In this document: piece after piece, positions 23,433-32,430 of the stretch
How the letters are laid out: each line of letters starts with the position of its first letter
Position numbering within the stretch: the stretch's first letter is position 1
Assembly (NCBI GenBank): GCA_035712365.1
Contig: DASTAW010000025.1
Coordinates: 1 to 41,753, forward strand
From: Terriglobia bacterium
GTDB taxonomy: Bacteria; Acidobacteriota; Terriglobia; UBA7540
Reading direction: 5' to 3'
DNA length: 41,753 bases
Made by a program: the position numbers and the translations under genes
Notes under the pieces: model-generated
What the model was told of the DNA's origin: nothing
What the model saw: only the letters and a program-made list of their open reading frames with translations
Databases searched by the model: none

Positions 23433-25379
23433 TCAGTGGTGCGGACTGTGCTGACCACCTCCGCCTGACTGCCCCCCACCGCCTCCACCCATGCCGCCGG
23501 CGTTGCCTCCGCCCATGCCGGCACTTCGTCCTCCACCGCCCATACTGCTGCTGCGTATCTCTCCGCCCATCTGGCCGGAGGACCGGCCCATACTCTGACC
23601 CTGGCTCTGACTGCGGCCGAATCCGCCCGAAGGACGGGCTGCCGAGGAGGACCGGTTCACGCCCTGCTGCGATCGGTTTGAAATCCTGTTCATTTCCTGC
23701 GTCTGCCGGCGCGCACGGGCGTTCTCCATCCTCTGTTCCCTTTGCAACATTCTTTCCTGACGGAAATCCGGCATCTGGCGTTGCTGGAAGGCGCGAACGC
23801 CTGCCGCATTCCCGACGGGCTGGGCCGATGGAAGAAGCGAGTTCGAGTTACGCACGGCGCCGGAGTTAGCCCCAAGGTCCGAAATCGGGATGGAAGTTAA
23901 TGCTCTGGCGTGGTTTGCCGGAATCGAGCCCGACCGGCCCCGGATGAGCATATCGTTGTTTATCGCCGGCCCGGACCGATTGACAAACCGGCGCGTCTGC
24001 TGGTCGAAGACGGCAGGCGCGTGGGGCTGTACGTCCCAGGCTCCGTGGACCGTACTCTGCGAAAAGATCCTGATCGGCGCAGCGCCAGCACGGCGGACAC
24101 GAAGCCCTGAGACCCCGCCCGTTTCTGTTGCCGAAATCGCAGCGGAATGATCGACCGGAGACCCTGGCAATCGCACGCTGCGTGTGAGTGGCAGAGTGGG
24201 TGATTCAACCTGATGTCCGTTGAAGGGATCAACCCGCACCACATCTCGAGGCAATATTGGCCGCCCACCCTGAAACGTATTGCTGCTCACCGCGACTGAG
24301 CAGATCTGGCCTCTTGGGCAATTCATGGGCGTGTTGGCAGCGCCCGTACGGGACCTGGGAGTCCAACTGACCCAACCTGGGCCCTCGTACCATGTCACCA
24401 GAGCAGGCGACCAGGTGGAGAAATTACCGGGCAGCCAGCACCAACCCGTGCCCGCCGGGTAGATCCAACTTCCGTAATGGAAAGGCAGCCAGCCCCAAGG
24501 TTCGCCCGAAATCCAGGTGTAGCCGAAGCCGGGGTACCAGGACCAGCGCCCGATCGAGTAGGGCGACCACCCGGCTCCCATGGCGGGCGACCAGCAGTTC
24601 CCTGCCCCGGGCAAATAGTTCCACGCGCCGAAATAAGACAGGTCATTCCAGCCGTAGAGCGACCTGCCTGCGGAAAGGGAGCCTTCTTCCGGCCCCGCCT
24701 TGTTGGCGGCAACCACCGTAGTTTCCTGACGCTTGTCCACCCATTGATCCCAGGCATCTTCGGTAACTCCTTCCGTCACCTGGAAAGCATTGGGGCCGCC
24801 GGGCGCAATTTCAAGAACATGGTTCGCCGCAACGGTTGCGCTGCCTTGGGAGCTCTGGACCGCCACATCGCCCTTGAAAACCTTCATTTGCTGGCCGCCC
24901 TCGTCAGAGTCAATGCGAAACATTGCTTTGGCCGTGGCGTCATAGGTTGAACCCCCAGCAAGGACTTCGTAGACGTCATCACGCTCGGGCGTAACCGCAA
25001 AAGTGGCGTAACCCTTGGCGAGGGTCAGGTGGTTGATCTTGCCGCCGTCAGGAGCGAGCGCGAGGCTGGTGAAATCAAGCTCACTCGACTGGCCCAGGCG
25101 CGCTGTGGAGCCGTTCTCAAACTCCACTTCCGCAAAACTGTTGGCATCCGTAGCCAGCTTGAATCCCTGCTGGATGGGCGTGTTGACAAAAGCGTTTGCC
25201 CATTGGTCAGCATCGGGACGGTACATGGTGACAGTACCTTCCACAAAGCTGAGCCTGACAATGCGAACCTGAGAACTGGACTGGGCTGTGGCGGGAGCAG
25301 CCTTCAGTGTTAATGCGACGAGTGTTGCACAAAGCAGGAGAAATAGCCAGTAACCCCTTGGCGACCGATCGACCTTCAT
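23433..25379 (-). CDS. Secreted FecR-domain protein with Trp-rich (DUF6600-like) region
   Basis: The 648-residue product starts with a signal peptide (WLFLLLCATLVALTLKAAPA, cleavage near residue 32). A FecR-type beta domain follows (about residues 38-190), with VRLSFVEGTVTMYRPD and FAEVEFENGSTARLGQSSEL, then a region of repeated Trp/Gly/Tyr motifs (about 238-340: GYTWISGEPWGWLPFHYGSW, CWLPGNFSTWSPALVTWYEG), as in DUF6600 proteins. The C-terminus is Arg/Gln-rich, then a run of Gly, Ser and Met ending in QHSPHH. GGAGG before ATG 25379 supports the start. It is predicted to be exported, but the function is unknown; the Trp-rich repeats may bind polysaccharide or the cell wall. It is a lone gene, with no FecI/FecA-like partner. 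Confidence 0.85.
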   Translation of the reverse strand: MKVDRSPRGYWLFLLLCATLVALTLKAAPATAQSSSQVRIVRLSFVEGTVTMYRPDADQWANAFVNTPIQQGFKLATDANSFAEVEFENGSTARLGQSSELDFTSLALAPDGGKINHLTLAKGYATFAVTPERDDVYEVLAGGSTYDATAKAMFRIDSDEGGQQMKVFKGDVAVQSSQGSATVAANHVLEIAPGGPNAFQVTEGVTEDAWDQWVDKRQETTVVAANKAGPEEGSLSAGRSLYGWNDLSYFGAWNYLPGAGNCWSPAMGAGWSPYSIGRWSWYPGFGYTWISGEPWGWLPFHYGSWIYPAGTGWCWLPGNFSTWSPALVTWYEGPGWVSWTPRSRTGAANTPMNCPRGQICSVAVSSNTFQGGRPILPRDVVRVDPFNGHQVESPTLPLTRSVRLPGSPVDHSAAISATETGGVSGLRVRRAGAAPIRIFSQSTVHGAWDVQPHAPAVFDQQTRRFVNRSGPAINNDMLIRGRSGSIPANHARALTSIPISDLGANSGAVRNSNSLLPSAQPVGNAAGVRAFQQRQMPDFRQERMLQREQRMENARARRQTQEMNRISNRSQQGVNRSSSAARPSGGFGRSQSQGQSMGRSSGQMGGEIRSSSMGGGGRSAGMGGGNAGGMGGGGGGQSGGGGQHSPHH

Positions 25380-25481
25380 GGCGCACCTCCGCGGCTGGCT
25401 TAGGGAAACCCCTCTTAATAATACATCAGGCGGGGGAAGGTTAATATCAAAATCAGAGGTTCCTCAGGGCTATGGCCGGCG

Positions 25482-26204
25482 TCAGCGATGCCCTGCCTTA
25501 TTTGAGGTGTAGCCGTCCTGGATGCGCCGGATGATGTCCGCCGCCCGCACCTGGGCGATGTGAAGGTACTGCGAATTGCCGGCGATCTTTTTCAGGATCG
25601 GAACCATCAGCTCGGGATCGACCAATTCCTTGTTGTCGAGATCGATCTCGATCCTTGTCAGGGCGGAAGGCAGGCCGAGCACGTCATACCTGGAAGAATA
25701 CTCGAGGGTCCCTATATGTTGCTCGACGTCTGCAATGCCCTCAAAAACCGTCGTAAGGTCTTGCGCGCGCTTGTTCCGCGTGTAGTTGAACTGGACCTTG
25801 TTTTCCTGGCCGTTATGGCGGTAGATGAAGGTCTTCATTCCCAGATTGGCGACGTTCTTATTGCTCTCCAGATTGAGTGAGCGGAAATCGCCGAGCGCGC
25901 CCGCCATCTGAAACAGAGTCGCTGTGGTCTCGGCAGAAAGCTTCAGGGCACGGGGCTTGGGAGGTTCGTTCAACTGCCGGCCGTCGTAGGTACCATCGCC
26001 ATTCTCGTCCACCGTCACCGAGGTGTACTCCGGCAGGCTGCCCTTCATCACTTTGGTGTAGGTCAATACAGCAGGGCCGCCCGTCCCCTGTGCCGGAAGC
26101 GCAGGGCTGGGGAGAAGTCCGAGCGCAAAAAAACATACGCTCAAGCGAAGGATGTGCCGCCGGAGTCCGCTACAAAGACTTGGTGAAATTGGACCCTGCT
26201 CCAT
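25482..26204 (-). CDS. Secreted protein of unknown function
   Basis: From ATG 26204 the product is 240 residues, with basic residues and a hydrophobic helix (ILRLSVCFFALGLLPSPALPA, about residues 18-38) typical of a signal peptide. The mature part has an Asp-rich turn (DENGDGTYDG), then FNYTRNKRAQDL and a C-terminal helical piece with VPILKKIAGNSQYLHIAQV and RAADIIRRIQ. I do not recognise a family. The frame remains open to 26333, but the added residues are Arg/Ala-rich and look like shadow sequence from the opposite strand. No ribosome site precedes the chosen ATG. The gene lies 153 bases after yebC in the same direction. Confidence 0.7.
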   Translation of the reverse strand: MEQGPISPSLCSGLRRHILRLSVCFFALGLLPSPALPAQGTGGPAVLTYTKVMKGSLPEYTSVTVDENGDGTYDGRQLNEPPKPRALKLSAETTATLFQMAGALGDFRSLNLESNKNVANLGMKTFIYRHNGQENKVQFNYTRNKRAQDLTTVFEGIADVEQHIGTLEYSSRYDVLGLPSALTRIEIDLDNKELVDPELMVPILKKIAGNSQYLHIAQVRAADIIRRIQDGYTSNKAGHR

Positions 26205-26357
26205 GCCGAAAGCTACGGCCGCTCGAGATATTGCCGGCGCAGCCATCCGCCGGACGGCGCGCTTCCGTGGCGGAAACCCGTCTACATCTGCCCCTAATCC
26301 CGGCCATCGAAAGAAGGCCCGTGCAACAGGCAATCGGCGTTGCTCTTGTGTGCCTTC

Positions 26358-27116
26358 TCAGCCACTTCGCTGAGCCAGCGATTGCAGTTCCGCGTCCTCG
26401 ATATCAAAGTTGGCGTAGACGTGCTGGACGTCTTCATGCTCGTCAAGCTCATCCATCAGCCGCAGCACCTGGTCCGCTGGTTTACCTGAGATTTTCACCT
26501 GGGTCTGAGGGACCATTGAAAGCTCCGCTGCCGCCGGCGTAATGCCCGCCTTGTTGAGTGCCTCGATGACCTGCTGAAAATTCTCGACCGGACTGAGAAT
26601 CTCCCAGTTTTCGCCATCTTCCCTCATGTCGTCAGCCCCGGCCTCGGTAATCAGTTCCAGCAAGGCATCTTCCTGCGTCCTGGATTTTTCGACCACGATG
26701 TATCCGCGCTTGCTGAAGATCCACGTTACGCACCCTGTTTCGCCCAGGTTCCCGCCGTGCTTCGAGAGAATGTGTCGAAGCTCTGCAAGCGTGCGGTTAC
26801 GATTATCCGTGGCAATCTCCATAATCAGGGCGACGCCGCTCGGCCCATAACCTTCGTACACAATCTCTTCGTATTGCACGCCCGGAAGTTCGCCCGTACC
26901 CCGCTGGATGGCGCGTTTGATGTTGTCGGCGGGCATGTTTACCGCTTTGGCGTCAGCGACTGCGGACCGCAGACGCGGATTTGTGTCGGGGTCGCCGCCT
27001 CCGATGCGGGCCGCCACAGCGATTTCCTTGATCAGCTTGGTAAAGAGCTTGCCTCTCTTGGCATCTGCTGCGCCTTTCTTATGTTTGATGGTTGCCCATT
27101 TTGAATGGCCCGACAT
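26358..27116 (-). CDS. yebC: YebC/PmpR-family DNA-binding/translation factor
   Basis: The 252-residue product is a complete YebC-family protein: [20 protein letters not shown] at the N-terminus, [20 protein letters not shown], then [14 protein letters not shown] and [20 protein letters not shown], with [17 protein letters not shown] in the middle. YebC was described as a transcriptional regulator (PmpR) and more recently as a ribosome-associated factor that helps translation of polyproline stretches; this is established for homologues. It is cytoplasmic. The gene is on the same strand as the M48 protease and enolase genes, 217 bases behind them, and may have its own promoter. The upstream gap contains ATGGAA-TTT-TTCCAT (27183-27197), a small palindrome of unknown role. 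Confidence 0.96.
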   Translation of the reverse strand: MSGHSKWATIKHKKGAADAKRGKLFTKLIKEIAVAARIGGGDPDTNPRLRSAVADAKAVNMPADNIKRAIQRGTGELPGVQYEEIVYEGYGPSGVALIMEIATDNRNRTLAELRHILSKHGGNLGETGCVTWIFSKRGYIVVEKSRTQEDALLELITEAGADDMREDGENWEILSPVENFQQVIEALNKAGITPAAAELSMVPQTQVKISGKPADQVLRLMDELDEHEDVQHVYANFDIEDAELQSLAQRSG

Positions 27117-27333
27117 GTGATTCTCTTCCTCTGTCTACCTGCCGCCGGCGCAGAGTCCGATAAGCAGACTCAGCAGCCGACTATGGAATTTTTCCATTTT
27201 CAACCTCGAAATCTTACCACATTGTTGGCCTGCAAGCCACGGCTTCTTGGCCCGCGGATTGTCCCTGCCGCCACTGCACGCGCGCGCTGAAAGCGGGGCC
27301 ATGGCTGTTCGCCGCGCCGGGGCCTTCCCCTGT

Positions 27334-28230
27334 TCAGCGCGCCGGTTGCTGAGGGGCAGGTTTCGGGGCAGGAGGCATGCTTTGGAGCCGCTGCTTCACG
27401 GCTTCAAATTCCGGGCTGTCTGTCTTCCCATCCTTTTTCGGGCCCAGCCTGGGAATTTCCTCCTCAACGTTCTTGATGCGGTTCCCCGGGCTGGGGTGAT
27501 CGGAAAAGAACTGGATCGTCTGCTGCGGGTATTTCTGTTGAATGGTCCCGAAGAACTGGGCCATGGCGTAGGGATCATATCCCGCGCGGTAGAGTATGTA
27601 AGTTCCCACCGCGTCCGCTTGCGACTCTGCTGAGCGGGAATTGCGCAGAAGGATTGAATTCACGCCGAAGGTCAACCCCAATTGCGCCAACTGGCTTGCG
27701 AGGCCCGAGCTCTGGCCAAGCAACCCTGCCAGTATCGAAAGCGGCGCCTGCGCCAGCACCGTTTCAGACGCCTGGTGCGTGCCGTGACGCATTACCACGT
27801 GGCCTTCCTCATGGGCAATAACTCCCGCAATCTGGGCCTCATTCTGCGCGGCTGCAATGGCGCCCCTGTTCACATAAATAAATCCGCCTGGCAGGGCAAA
27901 AGCATTGATCTCCGGACTGTTCACCACGTTGAAAGTCCACGCGTATTTTGTCTCACCCGACTGATTGGGAGCGATCTTTGCAAGCCTCCTTCCGAGGTTG
28001 TTCACATAACCGGTCACCTGTGCATCCCGGACCAGCGGAAGCTGCTTGTCCGCCTCCTGCGAAGCCTGCTGGCCTACCTCGACGTCCTGCGCGGGAGAAA
28101 AAAGGTTGAATCCGGGCCGGAAGTTCAGCCCTTCGACGGCAAGCAAAAGCACAGGCGACAGCACCACCAGCGCCACTGTCAACAGTCCAGCAATTTCTCC
28201 ACGTCGCAGTTTCGATTTCAGAGGTTTCAT
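27334..28230 (-). CDS. M48 family zinc metalloprotease (BepA/LoiP-like)
   Basis: From ATG 28230 the product is 298 residues, with an N-terminal hydrophobic helix (about residues 14-32, LLTVALVVLSPVLLLAVEG) that anchors or exports it. The catalytic motif HExxH is HEEGH (His140-His144) in VIAHEEGHVVMRHG, and the third ligand is in SRSAESQADAVG (Glu201). NSPEINAFALPGGFIYVNRG is the M48 substrate groove. It should act in the periplasm in outer-membrane protein quality control, as known for BepA/YfgC and LoiP. The frame is open up to 28353, but this extension would overlap the enolase gene and lacks family similarity. It follows enolase by 91 bases on the same strand. Confidence 0.92.
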   Translation of the reverse strand: MKPLKSKLRRGEIAGLLTVALVVLSPVLLLAVEGLNFRPGFNLFSPAQDVEVGQQASQEADKQLPLVRDAQVTGYVNNLGRRLAKIAPNQSGETKYAWTFNVVNSPEINAFALPGGFIYVNRGAIAAAQNEAQIAGVIAHEEGHVVMRHGTHQASETVLAQAPLSILAGLLGQSSGLASQLAQLGLTFGVNSILLRNSRSAESQADAVGTYILYRAGYDPYAMAQFFGTIQQKYPQQTIQFFSDHPSPGNRIKNVEEEIPRLGPKKDGKTDSPEFEAVKQRLQSMPPAPKPAPQQPAR

Positions 28231-28321
28231 TCGACGCTCGCAATCCGAATGGCGGCCCGGCAGCGAGGCGCATGGGCGCACGCAAGCACGGATGCAACTC
28301 TCGTCCGAGCTTATACTGCCA

Positions 28322-29623
28322 TTAACCGGCTTTCGCCTCAAGGAAGCCGTCAAAAACTTCCGCCCCCCGGTATGAGGCGTGAGGGCCCAGATCCTCCTCG
28401 ATTCGGATAAGTCGGTTGTATTTGGCCAGCCGTTCGGAACGCGTGATGGCCCCCACCTTGATCAGCGATGCCCCCGTCGCCACCGCCAGATCAGCAATAA
28501 AACTGTCCTCGGTTTCACCGGAGCGCGCGCTGATCACAGGCTGGTAGCCGTTGCGGCGCGCCAGGCTGATGACCTCCAGAGTCTCGGTCAAGGTCCCGAT
28601 CTGATTGATCTTCACCAGGACCGCGTTGGCGATCCCCTCTTCGGTCCCTCGCGCAAGCCGGTGCGCATGGGTCACGAAGAGGTCGTCGCCGATCAACTGG
28701 CAGCGGTCGCTCAGGCGGTCGGTCAATTTCTTCCAGCCGTCCCAGTCGTCTTCATCCAGCCCGTCCTCAATGGAAAGGATCGGATAGTGGTCCACGCAGT
28801 TGGCCAGCCGTTCGACCATATCCTCCGCGCTCAGATCTTCGTCCGATACCTGCAAGTGGTACTTCCCCTGCTCGTAAAAGTGGCTTGCCGCCACGTCCAC
28901 TGCAATGGCGGCATCACGGCCTGGCTGGAGCCCTGCGCGTTCGATCGCTTCAACCATGATGCTGAAACCCGATTCATTGCTTTCCAGGGCCGGCGCATAT
29001 CCGCCCTCATCGGCCACGCCTGGGCGGTAAACGCCTCGCTCCTTCAGGACCTCCCTGGCCGCGCGATACACCGCGTTCACGTCGGCCAGCGCCGCGGAGT
29101 AAGTCTTGGCCCGCAACGGAACCATCATGAAGTCCTGGAAGTCAATGTTTCCGCCGCCGTGAATTCCGCCGCTCATGATGTTCACCATGGGGACCGGCAA
29201 TTCATTGGCCCCAGCGCCTCCCAGATACCGGTAGAGCGGCAGCCGGGCGGAACCCGCAGCCGCGCGGGCCACCGCCATTGAAACCCCCAACACCGCGTTG
29301 GCGCCAAGCCGCCGCTTGTTTGGAGTCTGGTCGAATTCGATCAGAGTGTTATCGATATGCCTTTGGTCAGACGCTTCCAATCCGGCAAGCACCTGGGGAA
29401 TCTCCCACTCAACACTCCTGACCGCCTTCGTCACTCCTCTGCCGCCGTAGCGGTCCAGTTCGCCGTCACGAAGCTCCACCGCCTCATGCGTGCCTGTTGA
29501 CGCTCCGGCCGGGACCATCGAAACCCCGGTTGAGCCGTCTTCCAGCGCCACTTCAACTTCCAGCGTCGGATGGCCTCGTGAATCAAGGATTTCACGGGCG
29601 TAGGTCCGGAGAATTTTCGCCAT
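28322..29623 (-). CDS. eno: Enolase (phosphopyruvate hydratase)
   Basis: The 433-residue product is a full-length enolase, which interconverts 2-phosphoglycerate and phosphoenolpyruvate in glycolysis. Motifs include AREILDSRGHPTLEVEV at the N-terminus, PAGASTGTHEAVELRDG (mobile loop), VADEGGYAP, the metal site in ILSIEDGLDEDDWDGW, GDDLFVTH, the catalytic Lys in NAVLVKINQIGTLTE, and SARSGETEDSFIADLAVATG. AGGAG five bases upstream of ATG 29623 confirms the start. An APH-like kinase gene lies 25 bases upstream and an M48 protease gene 91 bases downstream, all on the minus strand, so enolase is probably in an operon with them. The product is cytoplasmic and may be part of the degradosome. Confidence 0.97.
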   Translation of the reverse strand: MAKILRTYAREILDSRGHPTLEVEVALEDGSTGVSMVPAGASTGTHEAVELRDGELDRYGGRGVTKAVRSVEWEIPQVLAGLEASDQRHIDNTLIEFDQTPNKRRLGANAVLGVSMAVARAAAGSARLPLYRYLGGAGANELPVPMVNIMSGGIHGGGNIDFQDFMMVPLRAKTYSAALADVNAVYRAAREVLKERGVYRPGVADEGGYAPALESNESGFSIMVEAIERAGLQPGRDAAIAVDVAASHFYEQGKYHLQVSDEDLSAEDMVERLANCVDHYPILSIEDGLDEDDWDGWKKLTDRLSDRCQLIGDDLFVTHAHRLARGTEEGIANAVLVKINQIGTLTETLEVISLARRNGYQPVISARSGETEDSFIADLAVATGASLIKVGAITRSERLAKYNRLIRIEEDLGPHASYRGAEVFDGFLEAKAG

Positions 29624-29648
29624 CGATACTCCTGTCCATCCAAAGCAA

Positions 29649-30662
29649 TTATGTTTGCTTTACGTATTGCGCCAGCAACTCGAGCGCCGCCTCGAATGCC
29701 GCTGGCCGCTCGATGAGCAGGCGGACGGCCGCGCGCCGGACCCGGGACTTGACGCCCTCGTCACGGATGTATTCCACCGGCGACTTGCCATCCATCCGGG
29801 CCAGCATGAGCCCGCCGAGGTGCCGCAGGGTCATGGCCTCAAAATCCACCGTCTGTGCGCCCTGGAGTCCAGCCGCCAGCGCCTGCCAGAACTTGCGCGC
29901 CGCCCGGAAATAGCGCTCCGCGTATTGCGGCTGATGAAACGACTTCAGCATCAGGTGATTCAGCAGAAACCCGGAATCGAAAGCCGGGTCGCCCCAGTGA
30001 ACCACCTCAAAATCGATCAGGAAAATGTTGCCGCCGCGTACCAGCATGTTCTTCGGGCTGTAGTCGCCGTGAACAAGCGAACTCTGGATCTTCCACGAAT
30101 CCTCGATGAGCTGTTCCAGGGCCTCACGAGCCTGCGGGCGCCGCGCTGCCGTGGTGCGGTAATAAGGATCGATTCTAAGCTCGTCAAACACCGTCCGATC
30201 GGCGAATTGTTGCTGGAATGCCGGCTTCTGCTGGCTGGCCTTGATCATGGCGGCCAGCATCCCGCCCGCTCGCTCGGCCACTTCCATGCTAACGCGTCCA
30301 TCCAGCAGAGATTGCTTCCAGACCACCGAACCCTCCGGCGCGGCGGTCATCACGAACAGAAAGTTTGCGCGATCCACCAGGACCACCTTGGGCACTGCGC
30401 CGTCCAGAATGGGGCCAAGCGACCGGATGGCTGCCGCCTCGCGGAATATCCTGGTGCGCTGTGAAGTCCAGTCGTCCTTCACACGGAGCCTGCCGAGCGA
30501 TTGCTTGGCCACCCAGCAGACGCCTGGCCCCTCGACGAGCGAAACAAAGTTTGAAACACCGCCGCCAAGTTCCCGGACCGAGAGCGCAGCCGGATTAGCG
30601 GCCATGCCGCGCTCCGCAAGATAGGCGGCAAGGCTTTCCGGTGTCAGTTGAGATTCCGGCAT
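29649..30662 (-). CDS. APH-family phosphotransferase (aminoglycoside/choline kinase-like)
   Basis: From ATG 30662 the product is 337 residues and shows a protein-kinase-like small-molecule kinase fold. Lys53 in VAKQSLG is the ATP-binding Lys; the Brenner motif is LVHGDYSPKNMLV (His198, Asp200, Asn205), and the metal motif is FLIDFEVVHWGDPAFD (Asp217). The family includes aminoglycoside phosphotransferases, choline and homoserine kinases and methylthioribose kinase; the overall pattern is nearest the methylthioribose kinase or general APH class, but the substrate is not determined. The start is ambiguous: GGAG is 11 bases upstream, and the frame is open to 30776. It stands just upstream of enolase, 38 bases after a small zinc-ribbon gene, in one transcriptional direction. 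Confidence 0.85.
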   Translation of the reverse strand: MPESQLTPESLAAYLAERGMAANPAALSVRELGGGVSNFVSLVEGPGVCWVAKQSLGRLRVKDDWTSQRTRIFREAAAIRSLGPILDGAVPKVVLVDRANFLFVMTAAPEGSVVWKQSLLDGRVSMEVAERAGGMLAAMIKASQQKPAFQQQFADRTVFDELRIDPYYRTTAARRPQAREALEQLIEDSWKIQSSLVHGDYSPKNMLVRGGNIFLIDFEVVHWGDPAFDSGFLLNHLMLKSFHQPQYAERYFRAARKFWQALAAGLQGAQTVDFEAMTLRHLGGLMLARMDGKSPVEYIRDEGVKSRVRRAAVRLLIERPAAFEAALELLAQYVKQT

Positions 30663-30700
30663 GGCAACGAGAGCTCCGCCGTCGGCCCGGGGATTTCGCC

Positions 30701-30934
30701 TCAAACCCGATTTGCGGCCTGCCCCGTCGCGTCCAGCCGGTCGAGCAGGCGGTAACGCGCGCCGCACTTCAGGCATTGTATTTCGCGACGAGACATCGCC
30801 CCGGCAACCGGCGTGCTGCCTGATAGACTGGCCAGCCCGAAATGGCCATCGGGCGATGCGTAATACTCAAACATCATCTGGTTGCACCGTGAACAAAACT
30901 GCCGCCGGTGGTTGACGCGTGGCGCTTCGTTCAA
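30701..30934 (-). CDS. Small zinc-ribbon protein (TTG start)
   Basis: A 77-residue protein with two CxxC knuckles: FCSRCNQMM near the N-terminus and IQCLKCGARYRLLD near the C-terminus, separated by about 40 residues with FEYYASPDGHFGLASL. This is a compact zinc ribbon. It starts at TTG 30934, preceded by AGGAGGGG at ideal distance, so the start is well supported even though the frame is open further upstream. It is the first gene of the minus-strand run leading to the APH-like kinase and enolase, and it is divergent from the molybdoenzyme gene. A role in nucleic-acid or protein binding is likely, but unknown. Confidence 0.75.
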   Translation of the reverse strand: MNEAPRVNHRRQFCSRCNQMMFEYYASPDGHFGLASLSGSTPVAGAMSRREIQCLKCGARYRLLDRLDATGQAANRV

Positions 30935-31041
30935 TCGCTCCCCTCCTCCGCATCTTGCGCCAGAACCATTCCGACCAGACTCCGCCCTTCGCGGTATCAT
31001 AAAACTTCCTGGCTGCGGTCGACATCTCATAACATAGCACC

Positions 31042-32058
31042 ATGGAACGGCGAACTCTGATTATCGGAGCGGTTGCGGGCGGCATCGGCCTGGTGGAATA
31101 TGCCTTCACCTCGCGCTGGATGAACGGCATGCGTGATCCCGCCGCGCTCTCCGTAAAGGCCTACGAACGCTTTGGCGCTCAGGCCGCTTTGATGGCCATT
31201 ACGCCCAATGACGAGTTTTACCTGACTTCCAAAGGCGCGGCGCCCGCCGTGGACCGCGACAACTGGCAGCTCAAGTTTGACGGACTCGTCGAGCGTCCCT
31301 TCACTCTCAACTTCCAGGACCTGCTGAAGCTGCCGAGAATCGAGAAGGTTTACACGCTTGAGTGCATCTCGGATACCGTGGGCGGCACGGCCATCGGCAA
31401 TGCCAAATGGACCGGCACGCCGCTGAAGCCCCTCCTCCAGCGGGCGGCCCCTGCGGGCGACGCCACCCATGCGGCCCTCCATGCCGCCGACGGGTTCTCC
31501 ACCGGCCACACCCTCGAACGCCTCTGGAATGAAGAAAACTTCATCGCCTGGCAGATGAATGGCGCAGACCTCGCGCCCATTCACGGCTATCCGGTCAGGC
31601 TCTTTATCCCCGGCAAATACGGCATGAAGCAACCCAAGTGGGTAACGCGCATCGAGTTGTTGAAGAAGCCCCACCTGGGTTACTGGGAAAGCCGCGGCTG
31701 GTCTGACGACTGCGAGCGCTGGGCGCACGCGCGATTCACTGATCTGAAAGACGGCGCCAGAATCTCCGGGCGCAACTTCGAGTTTGCCGGCTACGCCGTG
31801 GGCAACCTGAACGGCATCCGGTCGGTTGAAATCAGCTTCGACGACGGCAAAACCTGGCGACCGGCAGCCATCTTCAGCAACCCTTCGCCCATTGTGTGGA
31901 CCTTCTGGCAGTACACGTGGGTGAACCCCATGCCCGGCAATTACCGCGTTCGGGCTCGCGCCATCGACGGCAAAGGCCGCGTCCAGGGGCCGCAGCCGAC
32001 TTCCACCTTCCCAGACGGCGCCACGGGCCAGCAGGTTTTGACCGTCACCGTCGCCTGA
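31042..32058 (+). CDS. Sulfite-oxidase-family molybdopterin oxidoreductase
   Basis: The 338-residue product has the sulfite oxidase fold. The molybdenum-binding Cys is in YTLECISDTVGG (Cys108). NWQLKFDGLVERPFTLNFQD is the N-terminal beta part, and IHGYPVRLFIPGKYGMKQPK with WVTRIELLKK forms the cofactor-binding core. The C-terminal 120 residues (FAGYAVGNLNGIRSVEISFD, DDGKTWRPA) match the Mo-co dimerisation domain. Residues 3-4 are Arg-Arg and are followed by a hydrophobic helix, a shortened Tat-like signal (ERRTLIIGAVAGG), so it probably works in the periplasm or at the membrane. It may oxidise sulfite or reduce another sulfoxide-type substrate (MsrP-like); the substrate cannot be assigned. 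No cytochrome partner is adjacent. Confidence 0.92.
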   Translation: MERRTLIIGAVAGGIGLVEYAFTSRWMNGMRDPAALSVKAYERFGAQAALMAITPNDEFYLTSKGAAPAVDRDNWQLKFDGLVERPFTLNFQDLLKLPRIEKVYTLECISDTVGGTAIGNAKWTGTPLKPLLQRAAPAGDATHAALHAADGFSTGHTLERLWNEENFIAWQMNGADLAPIHGYPVRLFIPGKYGMKQPKWVTRIELLKKPHLGYWESRGWSDDCERWAHARFTDLKDGARISGRNFEFAGYAVGNLNGIRSVEISFDDGKTWRPAAIFSNPSPIVWTFWQYTWVNPMPGNYRVRARAIDGKGRVQGPQPTSTFPDGATGQQVLTVTVA

Positions 32059-32090
32059 CCGCAATCGCCGCGCGCTCCCTCATCTCCAGA

Positions 32091-32240
32091 CTATTTGCCC
32101 AGGTATTTCTCAGGCTCTTTGTCAAACTTTGCCTTGCAGCCGGACGCGCAGAAGTAAATGGTCTGGCCCTTGTACTGGCTGGTGGCCGCCGCCTTCCCAG
32201 ACTCGATCGTCATCTTGCAAACCGGGTCAATGACTTTCAT
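32091..32240 (-). CDS. Small YHS-domain (metal-binding) protein
   Basis: A 49-residue protein that is a complete YHS domain: VIDPVCKMTIESG with one Cys, then YKGQTIYFCASGCKAKFDK with two Cys, and EPEKYLGK at the end. YHS/TRASH-like domains bind soft metals such as copper and are often fused to copper ATPases or used as small metallochaperones. The start at ATG 32240 has a perfect AAGGAG site five bases upstream. It is convergent with the molybdoenzyme gene, 32 bases apart. A minus-strand promoter is not clear in the upstream gap. It is a good candidate for a free-standing metal-sensing or trafficking protein. Confidence 0.88.
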   Translation of the reverse strand: MKVIDPVCKMTIESGKAAATSQYKGQTIYFCASGCKAKFDKEPEKYLGK

Positions 32241-32430
32241 AACGCTCCTTTCCACCGGAACGATCATGGGGCATGATTGCCCTTTTCAGAATAGACGATT
32301 GAATCATGAGAACACCAGCGACGATGTGACGCTCCGGGGGGTAAAGGGGAAGATAAAAACGACGGACCGGGTTAGAAGACCCCTGAGGATGGGGAAAGGC
32401 TAGAAGGAGTGGCGGGCCGGAGCCAGGACC

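Noticed and set aside
28379-29281. 300-codon plus-strand frame opposite enolase
   Set aside because: Enolase is unambiguous on the minus strand; this frame has no motifs or ribosome site.
31027-32064. 345-codon minus-strand frame fully opposite the molybdoenzyme gene
   Set aside because: The plus-strand product has clear sulfite-oxidase motifs; the antisense frame shows no family pattern and is a GC-rich codon-bias shadow.
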